A stretch of DNA of 64,000 nucleotides from Ilex aquifolium (Eukaryota > Streptophyta > Magnoliopsida > Aquifoliales > Aquifoliaceae): positions 11,693,701 through 11,757,700 of the forward strand of contig OX637396.1 in assembly GCA_951799425.1 (NCBI GenBank), read 5' to 3'. Shown here one piece after another: positions 1 through 10,108 of this stretch. A program made the position numbers and the translations under genes. Below the pieces are notes generated by a model. It did no database searches, was not told where the DNA came from, and worked only from the letters and a program-made list of their open reading frames with translations. The stretch's first letter is position 1. Each line of letters begins with the position of its first letter.

Positions 1-2667
1 TTTGACATTGACTTGTTCTTGTAACGGAAAGTCACTAAGTAAACCAGCGACCCGCTTAAATGGCAACCGATTTCAAAAACAGGATGCAATGCTAAGCTTC
101 GGGCCACCCTTGAAACCAATGGCGAGTGGTGAGTGACCTCTATTGTACTTGACCATAACCATGCATTGAGTCCAGGGAAATCATGATTTTATCGGTGCAA
201 TTGCTTGCTTAAACCATTTGTGAAAAGGAGACTTGAGCTGAATGATAGAGCTGGTATCAGAATGAACAAGAATTTTAATTCATTTGTAGTAGAGGCAGGA
301 GGATATGAGCAGCTGTCATTTCTAGAAAAGGATTGTAGAAATTTTATTGATAAAGTCCGACGATGACAGCTTGGTGAAGGAGATGCTACTGCAATCCACC
401 ATTATTTTCTGAAAATGCAAGTTAACAATTCTGATTTCTTCTACATGATGGACTTAGATGACGAGGGGCGGCTAAGAAATGTTTTTTGGGCAGATGCAAG
501 GAGTAGAGCAACATTTAAAGAGTTTGGCGATGTGATTACTTATGATACAACATACTTGACAAACAAGTATGATATGCCATTTGCACCATTTGTGGGAGTA
601 AATCACCATGGACAATCGATATTACTCAGGTGAGGACTGATATCAAGTGAAGACACTGAGACATTTACATGGTTATTCCGGTCTTGGCTTACCTGTATGA
701 GTGGATGTCATCCTAGTGCAATTATTACAAATCAAGACAGAGCAATGCAAAATGAAATTGAGATTGTTTTTCCAAATGCACGACATCGGTGGTGCTTGTG
801 GCATATCATGAAGAAATTGCCTGAAAAGCTAAAAGGGTACAAGCAATATGAGTCTATTAAATTTTCATTGCAAAATGTGATTTATGATTCGTTGGCAAGA
901 GAAGAATTTGAAGAAGGTTGGTGTCGATTCATTGCAAAGTATGAGTTTGAAACTAATGAATGGTTACTTGGATTGTACGAGGAGAAGAGTCGTTGGGTGC
1001 CTGCATTTGTGAAAGATATGTTTTGGTCAGACATGTCTACTACACAACAAAGTGAGAGCATGAATTCATTTTTTGATGGGTATGTCAATTCGAAGACCAC
1101 CTTGAAAAAATTTGTAGAACAATATGAAAATGCATTACAAGATAAGGTGGAAAAAGAAAATCAGGAAGACTTCAATTCTTATAACTCGTGGTTCCCTTGT
1201 ATAGCTCTATATGAGATGGAAAAACAATTCCAAGATGTTTACACGAGGGCAAAGTTCAAGGAGTTCCAAATAGAAATAACACGGAAAATTTGTTGTAACT
1301 TGTCTTCATGTCAACAAGGTGTTCGTGTTTCGGTGTATGAAGTAGGTGAAGATGTACCTTTTGGAGAAAGCTACCGAACTGCAACCTTCAAAGTTTCATT
1401 GGATGAGGGCAACAATGATATGAACTGCAACTGTCGATTGTTTAAGTTTAGAGGAATATTGTGTAGACATATCATTTCGGTGCTCTTACATAAAAAGATT
1501 TCAAAAGTACCTGACAAGTATATCTTACAAAGATGGTGCAAGGTTGTCAAAAGAAGACACACCAAAGTTCGTATCAGTTATGCCAACTGGTCTGCAACAC
1601 TTGAATCACAACGATTTGATAAAATGTGTAATGCTTTCTTTAAGGTTGCTGACTTGGCTACAGATACTGAGGATCGGTGTTCAAAGGTGATGACATGAAT
1701 TTCTGAATTAAAAGAGGAGCTACACAAAGATGTTGATGCTTGTGGAAGACAACAACCCAATTTCATTGACACTCACAATAATTCAAAATCATGTGAAAAT
1801 GATACTGGTATTTCAAAAGAGAATAAAATCATTCTTACTCCGATAGCTGTTCGTAGCAAGGGCCGACCTCCAATTAAAAAGAAGCAGTCTACGGTTGAAA
1901 AGGCAGTGAAGAAAAAGAAAGAAAGAAAAAGGAAGGCAGAAAATCAATGTGGTGCTGAAAACTTAGCCAAACAAAGATGAGCTACAACTAGTGAGGGTGC
2001 TAAAGTGAAGGTATGTTTTTTTTTTTTGGCAGCCACACTAATTTTAATGTCTTGCATTCAACACTTTTTTCCCAACTTTGGAGAAGGCGAACTCTGTTTT
2101 TGCATGTTGTAGGAGTACAAGGAGATTGTAGATGAACAAGGTGTGGTCGAAACACATGAGAATGTCACATTAAGTATAAGAATTTTTGTAGTTTTTTTGT
2201 TTTAAGCACCATTTATTCATTTGGCATTGTGTGTTAAGTAAATTACAAATAAATTTTAAATTACATATAGGTGGATGAACATGCTTCAAATATGGGTGGA
2301 TGGAGTCCTGAATTTAAGCAATCTGTCATGTGGCCAAATATAAGTGGTTGACCAATGAATATTGGAATAAGTTCATTTAAGCAACATTATATGGAACAAG
2401 GACGAAGTTTCCATCCATTCAAACCAAATGTCCATCCGACATTTTATCGTGATAATAGTTTTGAGGTACAACTAAATGTGTTTTTTTTTTTTAACTTTGA
2501 TTTCATCTTTATTTGTATTATTTATTTTACTTTGATTTCAAGGTCAATATTACCCAAATTGGAGGAGTACGCATATAACAACTATGCAACCCGCTAGTTT
2601 CGCCTCAAATTTTGAATTGAATGAAGACTCGGAAGTTCAAAAATTAAAGAATCATTTTTTCAAATGA
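1..2667 (+). pseudogene. FRS: FAR1-RELATED SEQUENCE (FRS5-like) pseudogene, 5' end beyond window
   Basis: One reading frame (codon starts 130, 415, 697...) gives a continuous FRS-type protein from about base 80 to 2010. It holds the end of the FAR1 DNA-binding domain (DHNHALSPGKS), the MULE-derived transposase core (FGDVITYDTTY, then TNQDRAM near 730), the SQSESMN-like helix (here QQSESMNSFF) and a SWIM zinc finger (CNCRLFKFRGILCRH, about 1423-1470). In-frame stops lie at 130, 184, 364, 631, 1696 and 1978 with no frameshift. The usual TDQD motif reads TNQD, losing an acidic residue. A donor at about 2010 (AAG/GTATG) and later exon-like blocks at 2114-2180, 2271-2465 and 2543-2667 suggest a spliced C-terminal tail with a further stop at 2350. 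FRS proteins are nuclear, transposase-derived transcription regulators. The stops make this copy non-functional as read; the family call is firm, the 3' exon model is not. Confidence 0.88.
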
Positions 2668-3030
2668 ATGCATGTATTGTTAAGTGTCATCGATTTGCAT
2701 TATTTTAAGTGTTGCTGGATATGAGACTTGATATGAGACCATTAATTTTGTGTTTGTAAGAATTGTTGGAACCTACTATTTATGGAACTTGTATGCTTTG
2801 GGCCAGAATTTTGTTCTAATGAGAATTGTTGTGTGTTCAGTCTAATAGTCTTTGAATGGTGGATATATATAGTCACAGATCTTGCTTAATGCACTCAATG
2901 CTTTCGTGGTATAGTTACAGATCGCATATAGTTATGCATTATTTCTTGATTATGTCGCATTCACTCATACTCGTCAAACCACACAGTAAAGTTATTACAT
3001 GCCAGCATTATTAACAATGTTGATTAGTTA
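2668..3030. other. AT-rich intergenic stretch
   Basis: AT-rich sequence downstream of the FRS pseudogene with no long reading frame. It probably contains the old 3' UTR. I see no RNA gene or clear repeat here. Confidence 0.5.
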
Positions 3031-3222
3031 CTAAGTTAAAAAATTAATAAAAAAATTAACCAAAAGATTAATTAAAAAAATTAACACAAAAATTAGTCAG
3101 ATAAATCAGTAAAAAGTTAGTTAAAAAATTAATGAAAAGATTAATTAAAAAAATTAACCCAAAAAATTAGTCAAAGAAATCAGTCAAAAAAAATTAAAAA
3201 ATTAATTAAAAAAATTGACGAA
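3031..3222. repeat. A/T-rich degenerate tandem repeat (TTAAAAAATTAAT-like)
   Basis: Runs of AAAAATTAA, AAAAATTAACC and AAAATCAGT(C/A) recur every 15-25 bases for about 190 bp. The two halves (from about 3040 and 3115) share AAGATTAATTAAAAAAATTAAC followed by AAAAATTAGTCA, which suggests a duplicated 70-75 bp block on top of the short unit. Low-complexity DNA, no coding potential. Confidence 0.6.
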
Positions 3223-3346
3223 ATACCTTAGATAAATGGGAGAGGATGATAACCCAAAAAATTTCATGAAGCTCTAACTATGGGAAAATGGCTTTAACCT
3301 CATCAGGCTTCATTTGATGACAAAGCAAGCACATTGTGGGACCCTT

Positions 3347-3376
3347 CAAATGACATGGTGTGTGCCATGTCATTTG
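3347..3376. repeat. Perfect 12-bp inverted repeat (hairpin), possible MITE core
   Basis: CAAATGACATGG and its exact reverse complement are separated by six bases (TGTGTG). Flanking text such as GTGGGACCC and ATAGCATTGCTC also occurs around the fold-back element at 26275-26410, so this may be a relative of that element. Part of about 3290-3430. Confidence 0.5.
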
Positions 3377-3530
3377 GGTTGTTGATTTTGGGATTTGTTT
3401 GGGCTATATAGCATTGCTCCTAACTCGCAAGAGAAATTTCTGGCTCAGTGAAAAATCACAATAAAATGATATTATTTGATTGTTAGCATATTTTAAGGAT
3501 ATTATTGTCAATCAAAAGTTTTGCACAAGT

Positions 3531-3554
3531 ATTGAGATAGATAGATAGATAGAT
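3531..3554. repeat. (GATA)n microsatellite
   Basis: About five tandem GATA units (AGATAGATAGATAGATAGAT) just upstream of the Helitron-like ends. Confidence 0.8.
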
Positions 3555-3796
3555 AATATAATATTGAAGGGAGGTTAAATGATGCAATAGGACATGATTG
3601 GCAATAAAAAAATTAATTAGGGTTATAAGTAGCATAGATATATATGTTTGTGAATGTAATTAATTTTAGAAGATCATGGAATATGATAGGTTTATGTATT
3701 TAATTTAAGAAGTTAAAAGTGTATGAGGGACATAATGGACTTTAATATATTAATTGAGGGTAAAATAGGAAATCAAATTTTTTTCATTATTAGCCA

Positions 3797-3815
3797 CTTT
3801 TATAAGTAGTATAGA
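3797..3815 (-). mobile_element. Helitron-like 5' terminus (minus strand)
   Basis: Read on the minus strand the sequence is TCTATACTACTTATAAAAG, the type of 5' end carried by many plant Helitrons. A second, less exact copy (TCTATGCTACTTATAACC) sits at 3621-3638, also on the minus strand. The matching 3' ends (hairpin plus CTRR) were not found to the left, so lengths are unknown. The call rests on the terminal motif only. Confidence 0.45.
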
Positions 3816-4409
3816 TTATCAACAACCCAAACACTTAACCCAAACCCAAACCCTTACTCGATAAATCCCACCTCATATAAATCCAACTCAAACCCTTACC
3901 CGATCAACCAGTCCACAACTCAAAGAACCAATTCCAATTCAACGAACTCTAAATTTTCCATACCCAAAACTCTAGAACCCAAATCAAATTCAAAGAACCC
4001 TAATTTTCCATACCCAAAACCCTAATAAAAACCCAAATCAAACCCAAAGAACCTTATCTCTCTCTCAGCTAGCGAAATCGTGTCACCGAAGCCACTGCTA
4101 GAGCAACCGCCACTGCCAGCACCTTCCTCTTCTCTAAGGTATCCCTTTTCTCTTTCTCTCTCTCAATTTCATCATATTTTTGTGTAGTTGCATAAGGGAT
4201 GTGTTTTTGGGGTTGAACGATTGAATGATGGTTTTTGTGAATGATGGTTCAAAATTAATGCAATTCTATCTTCCTCACATCTCCATCATTTGTTATTGGT
4301 CAAAAGTAATAGATAATATGCCATGCACAGTTATTGCTCTCTTTTTGACTAGATTTTTTTCTCGTTCCAGTTAGACCAGATAACATTTGTGGATAACAGT
4401 ATATTCAAA
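3816..4409. other. Intergenic, AACCC/CCCAAA-rich then pyrimidine-rich
   Basis: Bases 3820-4050 are full of irregular AACCC, CCCAAA and CCCTAA words. Bases 4055-4175 are pyrimidine-rich (CTCTCTCTC, TTTCTCTTTCTC) and could be the leader of the ORF-bearing transcript at 4410-5066. No gene is supported in the block itself. Confidence 0.4.
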
Positions 4410-5066
4410 ATGTCCGAACGTGGGAAAAAGAAGTATAGACCATATGTCGATAACAGTAGGGAAAAAAATGAAGAGGAAGAAGAATTGCAATCCAGTTGAT
4501 CCTCCCTCCATTGATCCTTCCCCAATCCAGTTGATCTCTCCTTCAATGTAGCAAGTTCATCCAACCCCATATCCAATCTAGCAAGTTCATCGGAACCAAT
4601 ATCTACTTCAGACATATCTTTCTTCAACACAAATTGCAAAGATTGGTATGATATGTATTTTTATTATAGGCCTTTGTTATTGGAGAGGGGTGCTTTATTG
4701 GATCAATTGAAAGATGTGGGATGTGATGTCATTTTTGCTCTTCATCAATGGAATTCCGTAGTTGATATCAAGAAGATGGATAAAACATATAATATATTGG
4801 TGAAAATATTTTATGTAAATATGTATGATATTGATAGAGATGATCACAAGTTTAAGCGTCTTGTCAGGAATGTAAGGTTTGAAGTAACCCCAAATTTAGT
4901 TACAAAAATATTGGAAGTTCACCGACCCTTCATTCTTAAGGATACACTTACCTATCCATACAAGAATTTTGAGGACAACCCTCAGTTGGAAAATGTTTAT
5001 CCAGAAATTGAGGGTATACCTAATAGTTTTGATGAGAGAGTTGACAATCCAATTATTTATCAGTAA
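4410..5066 (+). CDS. Possible plant transposon-type protein fragment
   Basis: The best block is 4653-5066 (137 codons). The text includes WNSVVDIKKMDKTYNILVKI, FYVNMYDIDRDDHKFKRLVR and VRFEVTPNLVTKILEVHRP. This resembles, from memory, the domain annotated as putative plant transposon protein, whose pattern is a tryptophan near the start, a YxxIVxxFYxN-like helix and VRG...F(T/S)PxxIxxxL. A short acidic ORF starts at 4410 (MSERGKKKYRPYVDN...) and stops at 4502; it may be an upstream exon. No catalytic residues can be named. It may be a host relic or a transposon fragment, and the exon structure is a guess. Confidence 0.35.
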
Positions 5067-5543
5067 GACCTTCCTTCATTTCCTTTTCAGTTTCCTCCAT
5101 CTCTTTGTCAAACAAGATTCTATTATTGTCCAATGGTGATAACACACATAGAGCAGTATTATTTTGCATTATCGATTAATCTTGTAATCAGTAAAACTAT
5201 AATTAGGTTTGACGTGTTATACTAGCTTTTTATCTGTCGTAACTGTATCGCGCTTCTTCAAGATAGTATTTTCATACTTCTTCAAAAGGTTGCTGTTTGT
5301 ACAAACAAGATTAGAAATTTATAATATATATTTTTATTACTAAAAATACGAATTTTATAATGTATATCTTACCTTGAAAATCTCATACAGTGATTTCAAG
5401 TATTTACTTGGCTTCCGCTTAAAATTTCTTCTCAGCACCTTTGCACTGTACTTTTGTTGTACCTTTGCACTGTATTTTTTTTTTTTTTTGCGTGCATGAG
5501 TGTGAAGCCTTTTGAAGGTGAGGTGTGTTTACAATGACATTTG
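5067..5543. other. Intergenic, no gene seen
   Basis: AT-rich DNA between the transposon-type ORF and the first LTR element, with a T16 run near 5475. Its right edge is the target site of the LTR element: ATTTG at 5539-5543 pairs with ATTCG at 17224-17228. Confidence 0.5.
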
Positions 5544-6923
5544 TGTAAAACCCGGGAAAATTTGAATTTTTATTAAAAATGGCAAAATTGTAATTAGTTG
5601 TTATAGCACGGGTTGAAAACCCACATTTTTTTAGAACTCGGATGAAGAAACGGACCTCACTGTTGAATTCGTCTCGCAAAATCTAGTTATTCAGTCAATT
5701 TTTGTTGAATTTTGAGATAGTCGATTTTTTTACGTTTTACAATGCGATCGGGTGTCTCATGACCAAAATAAACTCGATCGGATTTTAAATTTGCGAAACA
5801 TGAAAAATAATTTAAAGTTAGTTTATATAAAATATATTGAACTTAAAACGGGGACAAAAATTAATTGATTCGGGACAAAAAAAAATCGGATCAGGAAAAG
5901 ATGGGACGTGTGGCGTGTTGTGGGCTAAGCATTCAAGGGGTATAAAAAGGGAAAAAAATCAGATTTTTCCCCCAATTTGGCTGCTGAATTTCGACAGAGA
6001 GAGAAAGGAAAGAAGAGAGAGAAAATCAAGGGTTTCTTCATCTTGTTCTTGCGATCTAGGGCCAACCTTTGGTCGGATTGCTTCGGGCCAAGAACTAAAG
6101 TTCATTTACTCGACGAGAGCTATGTCTATGTACCAAAAATTGGGGATTTTGACGAAGCCTCAAGAATGAGATTTTTGGAAATCAAATTCTAAAGCTTGAA
6201 TTGGGTTTTCTTGAAGTTTCTACCATTCGTGTTACGCTTCAAGAGGTAGGGTTCTTCTTCTAGCTACGTTTATTTTCAACCTAGGGTTTCGTATGAAATG
6301 GGTAGTATGACTTGAGATGAAATCTCTTGTCTAAATGTATTTCCAGTGTAACTAGAGTATGAGAAATGATATAAGAATGTATAAAACCAATTTTTGCATG
6401 AATTAGGTTTTGGGTGAAATTGCTTGTTTTGGTAATTTCATAAGAAATGTGTTGATTGGGCATGCTATGTGTTTACATTTATACCTTGAAGGTGTTTGAT
6501 AAAATGCCTATGTTGATTTAGCATGTTGGTTTCATTGAAAACATTATAACATGCTTGGTGGAAATTGTAGAATGTAATTATATGCTCATGATATAATTGA
6601 CATTGTAAAAATGGTGTATGTCATACTACACTCATGATATGATGAACATGACATTGAAATTACAATTGTACATTACATTGCATATGCACGAAAAACATCA
6701 CATTTGTGGGCATGTGACATGGGTGTGGGTGTGGGTGTGTGCATGGTTTTAGATCAAACACCATTCTTCGTGGATGATGCGTGGGCTCGGGAAAGTTGGA
6801 CCAAGGTTCAACTGAATCGCACGGGTTGCATTGAAAATAGGGTCGACGTTAGCAAGAAGGACTAGATTGTCCCTCGGGTGCAAGACTCGGTGGTTTGGAT
6901 ACGCACTACATTGATATTGAGTC

Positions 6924-8629
6924 TGACTTGATCCGAAATGTGTACACCCAAGTGTAGGCGGTCAAGTTGTAGTAATAATCCGGTTTGAGTCCGGAGTCGA
7001 ATCCACAGGGAGCTTTTGTTGGTGTTTTGAGATAAGCAGTGGTGGAGACCTAATGATTGTAACCCTTGAGATTTGGAGTTGTGTGATATACGAGATTTCC
7101 TGGACAGAATATAAGATTCTTTCCAAGAGAATTTTCTAAGCAAAATGTTGGATAAGTTCTAATGTAAAAAAAGTTCACTCTTTAGTTCAAGGATCTGGAC
7201 ATGTAGTTAATTATCCGGTTTGTTATACTTGTGCTTAATAACTCAATTAACCCCCATGTCAACAGCAGGTCAATCGGAAGATAAAGGTGGGTTAGGAGAA
7301 TTAAGGACATGATTCCGATGTCTTTCTAGAAGTTTACAAGAATTGTCTGTGCCGAGACTTAACCCGTCTACAAACAAGCAAGCGTTTCTACAAGACATCC
7401 AATCATGACATCAATATTCCATTTCCATTCTTTAATTGAAACACAATAATGGGGAAGATTGAAGGGTAGTCATGAAGATCTAGCTGGGGTACTTGCCTTG
7501 AACTCATGAACCTTTCTATGCAAGAGTCATCTGTGTCATAGAAGGGACCCATGGTTATACAAAGTACCTTAGCTTTGCTAGATGCAATCAATCATCCAAT
7601 AAGCAAGGGGAATATTCAACATTAAGCATAAGAACAATGCACAAATATAACTTCCGGATAATTTATACATGCCCTTCACCTCTTACTAAAGAGTGAATGA
7701 GAAACTACTCACTCTTCATAACTTTGGTAAAGCTAGAAAAGTGAGTGATGCTCATCCCTCCAAGTAGAGGACTTAGAAAATAAAATACACTAAACAAGGA
7801 GCCGATCTTCAACGAAGAATGAGTGAATCACGTTCCACCCTTCACAGCTTTGGTAAAGCTCTAGAAAAGTGGAAGAGTTTCACTCCTCTAAGAAAGAAGA
7901 AAGCTCAAGCAATGGAAGTGAAAGATATGAAACACAAATTAAAAGTAGAAGAAAAGTAGTCACTTTTGGAGGGTGATCCACAACCAAAAGTAATCTATCT
8001 TTCTTCTAGACATGAAATTAAAAGAGAAAACTATAATAAAAGAAGACAATACTTCAATTAAAAGAAAGCAACAATATAAGGAAGCAACAATATAATAAAG
8101 CAACAAAGAAAGAAATTACTCTTGGAGGGTTTTCCACAACCAAAGAGTTCTCTCCAATATAATGATACAAATGAAAATGGATACCTTTAACAAGACCCAA
8201 GGGGTGGGTATTTATAGGCAACCAAAGAAAACATAGTCTTTACAAACCTCAAAGGGTAACATTTACAAACCCCAAAGATGTCATTCACAAGCCCAAGGGA
8301 TAACATTTACAAGCTTCCAAAAGTTGTCATTACAAGCTTCCAAAAGTTGTCATTCACAAGCTTCCAAAAGTTGTCATTTGGATTACTTTAATCTCACTTT
8401 GTTTAGAGCTTTAATAATTGTCATCCTAGAATTTGTAGCTTTGTCACAATTGGCTCCCCGGTAGTTTGTAGTTTTGACGCATAAAACCCTGAAAAGAACA
8501 ACAATTAATGTATTATCTCTAATTCACACACTAACCCTAATAAGGCTTATTTTGACTAGTTTAACTTTATTTAACTAACACAATTGTCTTATTCACTTAA
8601 TTAAATTATGCACTAACTAGGTCTAATCA
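6924..8629 (-). mobile_element. Solo LTR (Athila/Tat-like Ty3/gypsy) nested in the 5' LTR
   Basis: A 1,706-bp insertion beginning TGACTTGATCC and ending GTCTAATCA, flanked by perfect 5-bp duplications GAGTC (6919-6923 and 8630-8634). It is absent from the sister 3' LTR, where GAGTTCATAAAG is continuous at about 16075. On the minus strand it has a TATA box (TATAAATA, 8206-8213 reversed) and near its end the block CCCTGTGGATTCGACTCC...TTATTACTACAACTTG, which matches the conserved U5 end of Athila/Tat-type plant LTRs. No coding region and no second LTR, so a recombination remnant. Internal near-repeats (CTTTGGTAAAGCT...GAAAAGTG) occur at 7725 and 7850. Confidence 0.8.
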
Positions 8630-9303
8630 GAGTCCATAAAGTGTGTCGGCATATGCGGAGCTGTTGATGGAAGTCCATAAATGCCGTGTCGGTTGGGTGC
8701 CCGTTGGTGGAAGTCCATAAATACCTACACTAAGAAAGACTTGAGATTTATAAATGGTCATTGGATGTGTAATATCAATGGCGGAGGCTTGGAATGCCCG
8801 GATTTATACGCATGACATTGCATGCGTTATGAGAGCCGGTGAAGACTTGGGTTGCGTTGCATGTGTGAGTCTCACCTCATAACAAGGCATGACATTATGA
8901 CATTCATTCTTGAAGTTATATGTTATTGGATGAATGTTTGTTTGATTGTTGAATGGCATGTGATCATTTCATATGCATCTAGGTTGGGGAGTAGCCTTTT
9001 TAGGAGATACCTTATTGACTGTGACTCACCCTTTATGGGGACAACATTTCATGTGCAGGATAAACGCCGGTGGATAGCTCTCACTTGGGCCCTCATTGAT
9101 GAAGGAAGCCGAGTTGTGGCTTTAAATTATATTTTTGTAAAACAAGTGTGTAATTAGTTTTTGGACATGTAATATTGTATAAAAGATTGTAAAACGAACT
9201 CATATGAACTATATTTTGTGTAAAATTTGATGTTATATAAGTTTGGGTGGATGTTGAGTTGGAATTGAAAAATGATTGAATTGGGGGCAAACTTGACTCT
9301 TTT

Positions 9304-9443
9304 ACCGGGAGAACATTGATTATCTACCGGTAGAAAAATTTCAGAGAGCTCTTCTACCAGTAGAATATTGATTATCTACCTATAGAAAAATTTCAAAGAT
9401 CTCTTCTACTGATAGAACGTTGATTATCTACCTGTAGGTTCTC
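9304..9443 (+). repeat. CTACCGGTAG palindrome array in U5 (5' LTR copy)
   Basis: About six imperfect copies of a 10-bp palindrome (CTACCGGTAG) in alternating context: TTCTACC-type units and GATTATCTACC-type units, with a pair period of about 52 bp (GAACGTTGATTATCTACC, then AAAAATTTCAGAGAGCTC). Decay mainly hits the central CCGG. The array ends about 320 bp before the LTR end. Confidence 0.8.
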
Positions 9444-9768
9444 TTATATTTTCAGAAATTTAAAATAATTTTGTCAATCCTTCGGCCCTTGAGTCCTTTT
9501 TTTTAAAAGATGTAAATCAAGTAATATTAAGGACAAATTGATGTATATTGGATATTGGAATGATCAAGTGATTGAAATATATACAGGTTATGCATTTGGG
9601 AGTGCCCGGTACAAGGGAGACTCTGCCCAAACTCTGTGTTGATTATAACCCCGGTGAAGGGGATGTTATGCCGTGGTGTCAGGTTATGCGGTATTCACGG
9701 GTGCTTTTGTTGTTGATGGGTGATTAACGGGTTGATAAAGGACCCCCAGTTTTAGGATCATCACAGCT

Positions 9769-9780
9769 TGGTATCAGAGC
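9769..9780 (+). other. Primer binding site (initiator Met-tRNA type)
   Basis: TGGTATCAGAGC begins four bases after the LTR end. This is the usual plant retrotransposon primer site complementary to the 3' end of the initiator methionine tRNA. Confidence 0.9.
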
Positions 9781-10108
9781 CTAAATTTTCAATTCACCTA
9801 GAGCTTGCGGGACATGGGTCTAGGCCATTGTATCTATTGTGCATTACATGTTATGCGCTCTAAATGCTACATGTTATGTGTTATGTGAACAATATGCATG
9901 ATTAAATATATATGTAAAAGAGACACTAGGGTTATAGAACATAACATTGGGGGTCGAAAAGAGAAGGAACATGACGTTCATGGTACATGTCTACTAGTGG
10001 GTGGCAGGCGCTCTACTAGTGAAACAAGGAGAGAAATCTCAATGTTTCGACTTGATCTCTACTTGGAATACTAAGTTAGTATTCTATTGCTATTTGACAT
10101 GTGTGTAG

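Larger units (their letters stand above)
5544..9765 (+). repeat. 5' LTR of the old Tekay-like element (with insertion)
   Basis: Begins TGTAAAACCCGGG and ends GGATCATCACA. Without the 1,706-bp insertion and its duplicated 5 bp, it is about 2.5 kb, like the 3' LTR. A TATA box (TATAAAAA) lies at 5941-5948, about 400 bp in, so most of the LTR is R/U5, that is, transcribed leader. Phrases GTCCATAAA...GTTGGTGGAA recur about three times near 8634-8725. Confidence 0.92.

Noticed and set aside
3820-4060. AACCC/CCCTAA-rich stretch as an interstitial telomere repeat
   Set aside because: The words are irregular, with no run of TTTAGGG or CCCTAAA units.
4349-4639. A 96-codon minus-strand frame with DELARLDMGLDELATL
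   Set aside because: Likely antisense to the leader of the plus-strand transposon-type ORF and low in complexity; a duplicated word (CAATCTAGCAAGTTCATC) causes the repeat.
6985-7015. GAGTCGAATCCAC as a tRNA gene or SINE B-box
   Set aside because: It belongs to the conserved U5 block of an Athila/Tat-type LTR; there is no A-box or cloverleaf around it.
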